39,138 nt of DNA from a virus. Where the stretch lies: the IMG/VR virus record IMGVR_UViG_3300045051_000815, positions 1-39,138 of that record; one strand, 5' to 3'. Each line of letters opens with the position of its first letter. The stretch's first letter is position 1. The position numbers and the translations under genes were made by a program. A model generated the notes under the pieces. It searched no databases, had not been told where the DNA came from, and saw only the letters and a list, made by a program, of their open reading frames with translations. This document shows positions 28,914-36,600 of the stretch, one piece after another.

Positions 28914-29804
28914 CTAGCGTTGTGTCAGGGGGGTACTCCGCGTTGCCCTGTGGCGTACCCCCGGTTTTGGATGCCCGTTCGCATCGAACAGGGCGTCATA
29001 TTCCTGCATGGTCATGGCCTCGATCTGTTCGTCAGTCACTTCTCGGACGCGACCGGGGGTACCTGATTCGCGCTCGGGGACTGGCTCGTCACCATTGACT
29101 TCCGTCAGCACCGACTTGCGGAGAGCAGACTCGCGGCGTTGAAGCTCCTTCTCCACCTCGAGCTTGGTGCGCGCATCGGCGATGTACTGGAGATACTCGG
29201 CGACCCCCTGGGCTTGACCTTTTCCTTCTCCGAAGACTTTGCCAGCCACCTCTTTCTGAATCGAGTCGGGCAGCTGTTGCTGGAACAATACGACACCGTC
29301 CATAAATGGACCAGCGGCTTGCGCGGCCTGGTGCTGGGCGATGCGCTCCTGGTACTCACGCTGCGTCATCTCGCCCAGCGTGTACAGGTCTCCTGATTGC
29401 GCGGCCTCGAGCTTGGCGCGTTCCTGGGCGTCGCGTTCCTGCTGACGCAAGAGCTCCCTGGCGCGGAGATCGGCGCGGCTGCCGATCAACCCACTCAGCG
29501 TCTCGTCTTTTTCGAGCACGTCCCGCGGCAGGTTCTTGCTGAGCACCTTGAACGCTTCGGCAGGGTCTTTGGCTTCGCGCCATTGCGCCACCCACTCGGG
29601 CTCGGCGTCCGCGGCGGGCTCAGACTCAGCCGACGGCTCCGCCGGCGCTTCAGGCGTGGGCTCAGCGGGTGCCGCCGCTCGCGCACGACCGCCACGGCCT
29701 CTTGGCGACGGCGCGGGCTGCGGGGCTTCCTGTGCCGACTCCTCGCGTGCCGCAGCTTCCTCTTCGACGAGGTCGGGATGGGTGCCGCGGTCTGACATCG
29801 TCAT
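28914..29804 (-). CDS. scaffolding protein
   Basis: A 296-aa very acidic, low-complexity protein: residues ~1-70 are Ala/Pro/Glu-rich disorder, then continuous helices (LRARELLRQQERDAQERAKL, IADARTKLEVEKELQRRESA). It lies immediately upstream of the capsid gene. These are the hallmarks of an internal scaffold that directs coat assembly and then leaves the head. ATG 29804 lies 3 nt past the previous stop. Confidence 0.82.
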   Translation of the reverse strand: MTMSDRGTHPDLVEEEAAAREESAQEAPQPAPSPRGRGGRARAAAPAEPTPEAPAEPSAESEPAADAEPEWVAQWREAKDPAEAFKVLSKNLPRDVLEKDETLSGLIGSRADLRARELLRQQERDAQERAKLEAAQSGDLYTLGEMTQREYQERIAQHQAAQAAGPFMDGVVLFQQQLPDSIQKEVAGKVFGEGKGQAQGVAEYLQYIADARTKLEVEKELQRRESALRKSVLTEVNGDEPVPERESGTPGRVREVTDEQIEAMTMQEYDALFDANGHPKPGVRHRATRSTPLTQR

Positions 29805-29807
29805 GGC

Positions 29808-29954
29808 TTACTTCTTTGGTTTTGGCTTGCCGGCGACACGCATCGCGATCGCCACGGCTTGCGGCTGTTTTCGTCCAGCCTTGATCTCGGCGCGGATGTT
29901 CCTGGAGATCCCCGCGGGCGTCTTCGCCGCTTTGCCCTTGATCAATGGACTCAT
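29808..29954 (-). CDS. 48-aa basic conserved phage miniprotein
   Basis: A short gene below usual cut-offs. The protein starts MSPLIKGKAAKTPAGISRNI, contains EIKAGRKQPQAVAIAMRVAG and ends with Lys/Pro. The pattern xLIKG...ISxNIxxEIxAGxxxxQAVAIAL is one I know from many phage genomes, always as a ~40-60-aa basic protein of unknown role in the head region. ATG 29954 overlaps the upstream stop (ATGA). Confidence 0.85.
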   Translation of the reverse strand: MSPLIKGKAAKTPAGISRNIRAEIKAGRKQPQAVAIAMRVAGKPKPKK

Positions 29955-31276
29955 CGTTTCACCGCTCCCATCGTGGTTGGGGCCTTGAACTGCGGCAGCG
30001 TGTTCTGGATCTGCGCCAGCGCGTCCTTCGGGTCCAACCCGTACTTCTCCTGCATCCCCTGCAGCACCATGCTCTGCGTGCTCGGCGCCGCGCGCAGGAA
30101 CTCGTTGCTATTGATCTTGTTCGGCGTCGGAATGGCGTTCAGCACGTCGCTCATCGATGCCTGGTTTGCGGTTGGATCCCGGATGTCCTGGATCATCTGC
30201 GACAAATAGCCCATCCCGCCCTGGGTGTTGCCGCCGGCGGTGCCGACACCGGCGACCGTGTTCGGCGCCGAGAAACCGGCCACGCCCTGGCCGCCGAGCA
30301 GGTTGCTCATCTGGCCGATCGCCTGCTGCTGGCGGAACGGGTTCGCCTGCAGGTCAGCGGCTTGTTTGATCATGCCCATCTGCTGGGCGTACGTCTGCTG
30401 CTCGCGCGCCATCGTCGGCTGCGCGCCCTGAGGACCCGCGTACCCGTAGGCAGTCAGCGGCGGCAAGCCCTGCTGGGTGCGCGACTCGTTGATCGCCTGA
30501 TTGGTTGCGTTGGTCCACGCTTGCAGCGCCGCGCCCGGATCGTGGAAGCGGTCCATGTAGGCCTGCTGCGTGGCCTGGTCCTGCTGAAAGAAGCTCGAGC
30601 CGTCGTTGGCCGTCCCAGGCGCCAGGACGGGCGTCGGCGCCTGGTAATACCCCGTCGATGCCGCGGTATTGAGCGCGTTGGTGTTGGCGTTGGTGTTGAG
30701 CGCCTGGTAGCCCTGCAGCCCCGCGAGCGTCTGTTGCGGCATGCCCGTGGGCGGCGCCGCGGCGAGCGCCATGAACTGCTGGTAACCGATCGGCGTGGCG
30801 TTGTTCTGAAAGCCGCGGGCCTGCGCCTCGGCGAGCCCCATGCGCTGGAGCTGACCGCTCGGCGTGACCAGGGCGAACTGCGTGCCGTTGACCCCGCTCG
30901 GGTCTTGCGTCTGGACCCACGTACCGGGCGAATACGGCGACTGCTGCGGCGCGGTGAGCACACCCGTAAGCCCCGCAGTCGCAATGCCCTGATTGAAATA
31001 CTGGTTCTGACCCGCGAGCGTTTGATTGGTGTTGAAGCCCGACTGGCCTGGGATGTAGCCAACCTGCCCCGCCGCTTGACCCGCCGCCAGCGTAGGCGCA
31101 CCAGGCGGCGCGGGCTGGCCGACGCCGAAGTTCTGGCCGTAGGTCTCGGCGACCTGGTTGGTGTAGGTCAGGTTCCACTCGCGGATGGCTTCCTGCACCT
31201 TCTGCGTGTTGCCGGAGCCGATCGCGCTGAAGAGATCCTGGATCGCGGAGCCGAGGTCGTCGGTGGTCATAGGCAT
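29951..31276 (-). CDS. Gln/Ala-rich internal virion protein
   Basis: A 441-aa protein of low complexity rich in Gln, Asn, Ala, Gly and Pro, with N-terminal helix SAIQDLFSAIGSGNTQKVQE and later helices (ATQQAYMDRFHDPGAALQAW). There is no enzyme motif. Together with the next two large proteins it resembles the set of ejection proteins in podoviruses, which leave the capsid with the DNA. The start is ATG 31276 or the second ATG 6 nt later. Confidence 0.65.
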   Translation of the reverse strand: MPMTTDDLGSAIQDLFSAIGSGNTQKVQEAIREWNLTYTNQVAETYGQNFGVGQPAPPGAPTLAAGQAAGQVGYIPGQSGFNTNQTLAGQNQYFNQGIATAGLTGVLTAPQQSPYSPGTWVQTQDPSGVNGTQFALVTPSGQLQRMGLAEAQARGFQNNATPIGYQQFMALAAAPPTGMPQQTLAGLQGYQALNTNANTNALNTAASTGYYQAPTPVLAPGTANDGSSFFQQDQATQQAYMDRFHDPGAALQAWTNATNQAINESRTQQGLPPLTAYGYAGPQGAQPTMAREQQTYAQQMGMIKQAADLQANPFRQQQAIGQMSNLLGGQGVAGFSAPNTVAGVGTAGGNTQGGMGYLSQMIQDIRDPTANQASMSDVLNAIPTPNKINSNEFLRAAPSTQSMVLQGMQEKYGLDPKDALAQIQNTLPQFKAPTTMGAVKR

Positions 31277-31286
31277 AGCAGGTTCC

Positions 31287-33143
31287 TCAGATCGTCACGG
31301 GCGCCACGAACGGCGTCGGCGTCCCAGGCGGAAGTGGTCGCGGCGTCGCCCCCACCCACGGCACTGGGCCACCGTACGAGTAGTTCGCCCCGACTGGCGT
31401 ATAGCCGTACTGCGATGGCGCCACGCCGCCGGTGTAGGCGATGGAGTTGCCGTAGTTCTGCCCCGGCACCTGCGCTGGCGGCGCGACCTGCCCGGAGGCG
31501 ACCGCTGCCGGCTGTTGCACGGGCGTGGCAGTCGTGGCGGGTGCTGCCATGCCGCCCGTTTGCTGCGACTGTTGCGCGGCCTGGGTCGCCGCCACCTGCG
31601 GTGCCGGCCGTCCGTTCTGCTGCTGGTACACCTGGAACATCTGCGCCAGGGCCTGCTGCGCCTGCTGCGCCAGCGTGGGGTCGCCGCTGATCTTCGGGTC
31701 CGCGGCTTGCACCATGCGCGCCGCCGTGTCATACACAGCCTGACCGCCGCCCAGCTCGGTGGTGAACGCCTGCAGCCCGCCGACGAGCCGCTGACCCAGG
31801 CCCGCGGGAGCATTCATCATGTTGCTGCCGGCGGCCGAGCCGATGATGTTCTGCAGCGCGCCGGTGGCGCTCTGGACGCGCTGATTCAGCAAGCCCGCGC
31901 CGGTCTGCGCATTGCCGCGCGTGTTGGCGAGCACGTCGTTCGCCGCGCTGGCGATCTGCGTTTGCTGCGCCGTGGCCGCGTTGGTCGCCGCGGTCGTCGC
32001 GTTCATGGCGTTGACCGCACCCGTCAGCAGATCCTTCGCGTCGGCCATCGACATCTGGCGGTCGTTGACTTTGACGTGCAGCTGATCCATCAGGTCGTAC
32101 ATGGCCTGGTTGGCCGGCACGCGATTCTTGTTTTCGACCCACTGAATCGTGCCGTCCGGCTTCAGCAGCGGAATGTTCGGCGCGACCAGGTCAGCCTGGA
32201 GCTGCGTCGGCTTCTCTCCGACATAGTTCGGGTTGTCCTCTTTGCTGACGACCTTGCCGTCTTCGTCGAGGACAATGCGGAACTTATCGTTCGGGCCGGT
32301 GCCATACACCGCGACGGGCTTTTTGTCCTTGTCTTTGGTAAGCCCCTCGACGGGCACGAACTTGCCCTCGACCAGCGTGCCGCCCTGCTGCTTGCCCGGT
32401 TGGTCGGGGATGTCCTGCCAGATGACGTTGCCAGCCGCCGTGGGAGCCGTCGCGGGTGCCTTGCGCGATGCCCCAGTCGGCTTGTTGGTTGGCGTTCCGT
32501 CCGGACTGAGCGTCGTGACGACTTCGATCTCATTGGCCGGATTCTTCGGATCGGGGATCCAACGCGCGCCACCCACGTTCGTCGGCCCTTCCGCCTTCTT
32601 TGGCCGGCTGACGACCGCACCATTCGCGGACACGGGGATCGCGGTCGTGCCGCTATAGACGACCTGGATCTCCTTGTTCGGATCCTGGGGGTCGGGAATC
32701 CATTGCGGCGCACCGCTGGTGTCAGTCGCCGGTTTGGCGCGCGTGAGACCGGGGATTGGGACGAGTTGGCCGTCGACAATGCGGTGGCCCTGCTGTTGCG
32801 GTGTCTGGCCTGCGGCACCAGGGACGTCGACCCAGGTTGTCTCGGCGGGCGTGGTGACATCAGGAGCACGAGGCTGGCTCCCCGAGACGTCCTTCGGCCC
32901 TTCCTCGAGACTCCAGGAGACCTTGCCCGTGGGTCCCTCGACGCGTTGCGGCCGCAAAATGAGCTGCCGGCTATGCGTGCCGTCGGTGATCGTCACCAAC
33001 CAGCGCCCGGTGGGCGTAGGCTTCTGCGCGCCGGTGACATCGGTCGCCATCTGCGTTTCAGCAACCGGATCACCGACCTGTTTCCAGCCGGCACTGGTCT
33101 GCTGGATGATCTGGTCGAGATCCAGCCCCTGATCGTTAGGCAC
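31287..33143 (-). CDS. internal virion protein with tandem repeats
   Basis: A 618-aa protein in two halves. Residues ~100-280 carry paired repeats: WVDVPGAAGQTPQQQGHRIV / WQDIPDQPGKQQGGTLVEGK and WIPDPQDPNKEIQVV / WIPDPKNPANEIEVV, each near 20-35 residues. Residues ~330-480 are helical (ATTAATNAATAQQTQIAS), and the C-terminus is Gln/Pro/Gly-rich. Likely an ejection or internal core protein. GTG 33143 has GGGAG 8 nt upstream. Confidence 0.65.
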   Translation of the reverse strand: MPNDQGLDLDQIIQQTSAGWKQVGDPVAETQMATDVTGAQKPTPTGRWLVTITDGTHSRQLILRPQRVEGPTGKVSWSLEEGPKDVSGSQPRAPDVTTPAETTWVDVPGAAGQTPQQQGHRIVDGQLVPIPGLTRAKPATDTSGAPQWIPDPQDPNKEIQVVYSGTTAIPVSANGAVVSRPKKAEGPTNVGGARWIPDPKNPANEIEVVTTLSPDGTPTNKPTGASRKAPATAPTAAGNVIWQDIPDQPGKQQGGTLVEGKFVPVEGLTKDKDKKPVAVYGTGPNDKFRIVLDEDGKVVSKEDNPNYVGEKPTQLQADLVAPNIPLLKPDGTIQWVENKNRVPANQAMYDLMDQLHVKVNDRQMSMADAKDLLTGAVNAMNATTAATNAATAQQTQIASAANDVLANTRGNAQTGAGLLNQRVQSATGALQNIIGSAAGSNMMNAPAGLGQRLVGGLQAFTTELGGGQAVYDTAARMVQAADPKISGDPTLAQQAQQALAQMFQVYQQQNGRPAPQVAATQAAQQSQQTGGMAAPATTATPVQQPAAVASGQVAPPAQVPGQNYGNSIAYTGGVAPSQYGYTPVGANYSYGGPVPWVGATPRPLPPGTPTPFVAPVTI

Positions 33144-33171
33144 GCCCTATACTCCCACGCACATCACGAAA

Positions 33172-33202
33172 ATGTCCCGCGCCGCGCAAACGGCCGGGAC
33201 AT
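33172..33202. promoter_or_regulatory. hairpin in the divergent gap between virion and membrane-protein genes
   Basis: ATGTCCCG (33172-33179) pairs with CGGGACAT (33195-33202), and inside it GCCG (33181-33184) pairs with CGGC (33191-33194) around a 6-nt loop, with one unpaired C. No T-run follows on either strand. The 83-bp gap must start transcription of the plus-strand gene and perhaps of the virion genes to the left, so an operator or leader structure is more likely than a terminator. Confidence 0.55.
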
Positions 33203-33226
33203 AGGCACTGAGAAGAGGTTTTCCCC

Positions 33227-33658
33227 GTGCAGCGCAACTTTAGCAGCCACCTGACAGGCACTGACCGTATCGGCATCGGATACGCGGCCGCGTTCATTGG
33301 TGGCGTAGCCGCCTCGTTACTCGGCCAGGCCGGGTGGGGCATCGTCCTGATCATGGCCATCGTGGCCGTGCTGATGCTCCCGGTAGCACTCGCCGACCTG
33401 GATACCCCGACGCGACCGTGGCATCGGGCCACTGCCGAATGGCAACGTTTCAAGTCGTACCTTCTGGGGGTCCTGGTGGGTTGGGTCGCACTTGGCTGGC
33501 TGGGCTTAGTCCTGAGCGGCGTCGAGAGCGGCTGGTGGTGGATCGCACTGGCCGCGCCCGCCGCCGTACTCGGGTTGGCGGTGTTCGCATATCTGTTCAT
33601 CGGGCGACGCGTGGTACGTCGCCGCTGGATGCGCAAGGAGTTCAAGGTCGACCCCTAA
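33227..33658 (+). CDS. four-helix membrane protein (moron)
   Basis: A 143-aa integral membrane protein with four hydrophobic segments: IGYAAAFIGGVAASLLG, IVLIMAIVAVLMLPVAL, LLGVLVGWVALGWLGLVL and WIALAAPAAVLGLAVFAYLF, ending in a strongly basic tail (RRVVRRRWMRKEFKVDP) that fits a cytoplasmic C-terminus. It is on the plus strand within minus-strand virion genes, and its stop overlaps that of the giant gene. GTG 33227 has an AGAGG ribosome site. Superinfection exclusion is a common role for such inverted membrane genes, but this is inference. Confidence 0.78.
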   Translation: MQRNFSSHLTGTDRIGIGYAAAFIGGVAASLLGQAGWGIVLIMAIVAVLMLPVALADLDTPTRPWHRATAEWQRFKSYLLGVLVGWVALGWLGLVLSGVESGWWWIALAAPAAVLGLAVFAYLFIGRRVVRRRWMRKEFKVDP

Positions 33659-36600
33659 CCACCCAGGCCGATCGGCACGGGCTCACGCTTGGCGCGACTT
33701 TCTTCCAGCCGGCGTTTGATTTCCGCCTCGCTCAGTGACTGCAGCAACTCGCCGCCCGCCTGCATTCGGGCACGTTCGATCGCACGCTGCAACGCGCGCT
33801 GTTTGCCGAGGTCGTCGGCTTTCTTGTAGTCCGCATCTGCCATTACCGCCTGTACGTTGCGTTCGATGTACTGGCCCGCCTTCTCGTTGACGGTGCGCTG
33901 CTCGGCAGGTGTCAGGTCGACGTTGCGAACCGACGTCGGTGGTTCACCGACATCAGCGCCGTTGGCCAGCAACTCCTGGAGCACCGCGTTGGAGCGAATC
34001 GTGGTCGACCGCAGGGGATTCAATGCACCCGCGCCCTCAGCTTCGTTCGGTATCGGGCGCCCGAGTTGGTCCTGCGCCGCGGGGAGTCGCTCGCGGAGGC
34101 CTGGCAAGCGCGCCTCAACGCTCTGCTGCAGATAAGCCGGCAGGCCAACATCGGCCACCTTGCCGACCTGTCGCTGCAGCGGATCCCTCGCCTGACCGAG
34201 TGTGTTGAGCGCTGAGCCATAGGGCACCAGCGAGGTCATCATCTGGCCGAGTGTCTGAGCGCTGTAACGGTCGGGCTGCTCGAGTGCCTTCCAGATCGCC
34301 CCGATGCCTTGCAGGTACGACTGCTCGGTGACGAGCTTCGCGGTGCGGCGCCCGGCGTCGACGAGGATGGCAGGCACGTTGGCTGCGTTCTGCTTGCGGT
34401 ACTGGATCGCTTCCGCGGCACCCGCGGCCATGGCTAGCGGTGTCGCGACCGGACCCCAGTTGGCATAACTCACGTAATGGTCGCCGAGCTTCAGGCTGTA
34501 GGGTTGCCAGCCCTGGGCCCGGAGCATGTCGCGTTTCTCGGGATCGTCAGGACCGGCCCCCGTGATCGCACCCTCCTGGGCTTTCTGGAAGAACGCAACG
34601 GTCGCCGCGGTACCCATGATGTTGTCGCCTAGCCGCTCACCCAGCGGCGCCACGCCTTTCGACGGACCGACGCTCGCACCCAGTTGCTCGCGCAGATTGC
34701 CGAGCGTGCGCGGCCCGTACTTTCCGCGCCCAATGTCGATCGCGGTACCAATAGCGCCGACCGGGCTGCGATCAATGCCACGAGCCTGGATGTGGTAGAC
34801 GGTGCGCAAGAACGGCAGGATGACGTTACCGAGGAAGGGCACCCTCTGGATCTGCTCGAGCGCTGTGCCGAGCGAGCCCATCTCGCCGTGGTAGACCATC
34901 CGCTCACTGATCGCATCGGCTTCCTTGAGCATGTCCTTGCTCGGATTGCTCAGCAGTTCGGCGACTCGCTCGTTCCACGCCGGACCCGATAGCCCTTCCT
35001 TGCTCGCGGTCACGCCGGCTCTGCGGCCGAGCGCCATCGACTGCGCCATGGCCTTACCCCAGGCGTCGCCCGCACCCAGTATCCGTGAGGGCACGTCAAG
35101 TACCTTGGCAACCGGTTGCAGCACGGGGTTGCGCACACGATCGGCGAGGGAGTGCGGGATCTCACCCGCGAGCGCCTGCTCCGTGGTCATGCCGTGCGTG
35201 AGCGTTTCCATGAACGCCCGTCGACCCTTGTCGAAGCCAGCAACCAGGCCGGCGGCCTCGGGCGCGAGCTCCTCCGGTCGCCCGCGGAGCAGCGATGCCC
35301 CCGTGTCGCGAGCCATCCGCCACGGGATCTCGAGTGCGTTGCCGATCCCGTTGACCTCGATGGTGCGCGGGCCGCTGAGCATGCTGTTGTAGCGGAGCGC
35401 CTTGACCCAATCCTGGAAGCCAGCCTCGGGGTTCTTCAGCTTGGCCCAGAACTGCGCAAGTTGGATCGGTGACGCACCGGCTTGCTGCAGCGCGTTGAGC
35501 TCCTGGACCGCGGCGAGGGCGTTGTCGCGACCACCCAGGGTCTTGTAGATCTCAGAGATCGCCTCGTTTGGCGGCAGATCGATCAACCGCGTTTCGGCCT
35601 TCCAAGCGCTTCCAGCGCGGCCCCACTCGGCGCGCGCGCCCTCCATCATCGTCGTCAGGTCCTGAAGTTTGTTGCCCTCAATGGCGGCCTGCGCGATGAG
35701 CTGATCGGTGGCCTCGCCCCGCCCAGCAGCGGTCGAGACCTGTTCGGCCAGGTCCTGGACCTTCTGGGCCTGACCGGTGATGACGTTGCGCAGCGCGCGG
35801 GTCTCTTCCGTGTTGAGCGTTGTGCCGATCTTGCTTTGCTTGATCCAGTCGTCGACCGAACGCCCGACCTGGTCGGCCATCGCTTCGGCCTGCGCGTTGG
35901 GGATCACGCCGCGCCGCTGCTCGGCAGCGAAGTCCGTCGCCCGGGCGGCGTCCTCAATGGTGGGCTGCAGCCAATCGGGGAACTTGTCCAGACGCAGACG
36001 CGCCACTTCGGCCGCATCGCCCGCGGCAGTCCGACCTTCACTCGACGGCAGAACTTCCGCTGCTCCTGGCGACGGCGCTGCCGGTGGTCGTGAAGGAAGT
36101 GCCCCACCAGTGTCTCCAGTCGCAGGGGCTGCGCGATTCTCGGGCGCTCTGAAACCGGCGGCTTCAGCGCCGACACCCGCTGGTTCGGGAGCAGCGACTG
36201 GTTCGACCGCTGCGGAGATATCGGCACCGACGGGCCGTCCGCGATACGGAATCCGAATGCCCTCGGGCGTTTGTTCCGCGGCAGCAAAGTCGAAACGGCG
36301 TGCGATACGCGGGCTTTTGGCGAGCTGATCCGCCTGACGCTGCGTTTTGACGACGATCGCCTTGACCGCACCGGGAACGGTTCTGCTGACGGTGTACTCC
36401 TGGCCGCCACCGGTCCTGGAGGTGAACTCGAGCCCCGGCTTCTGCGGCGCGACGCCGCCATTCGCGCGAGCTGGCTCGAACTCGAGCATGACGCCCTTGC
36501 CGCCCTGACCAAGCGCAAGATCCCGATTGTCCGAGGTGAAGATGGGCGTGTGGTTGCGCGGACCGGCCTCGACCCGCTCGATCAACGCACCCGCACTGGG

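Noticed and set aside
27821-29098. 425-codon plus-strand frame opposite capsid and scaffold genes
   Set aside because: Antisense shadow of the capsid gene; it crosses two real gene boundaries, which a real gene would not do.
29945-31690. 581-codon plus-strand frame opposite Gln-rich virion protein
   Set aside because: Shadow frame spanning the boundary of two minus-strand genes.
31185-33254. 689-codon plus-strand frame opposite internal virion protein
   Set aside because: Highly Arg/Leu/Gly-biased shadow; the minus-strand gene has proper repeats and a ribosome site.
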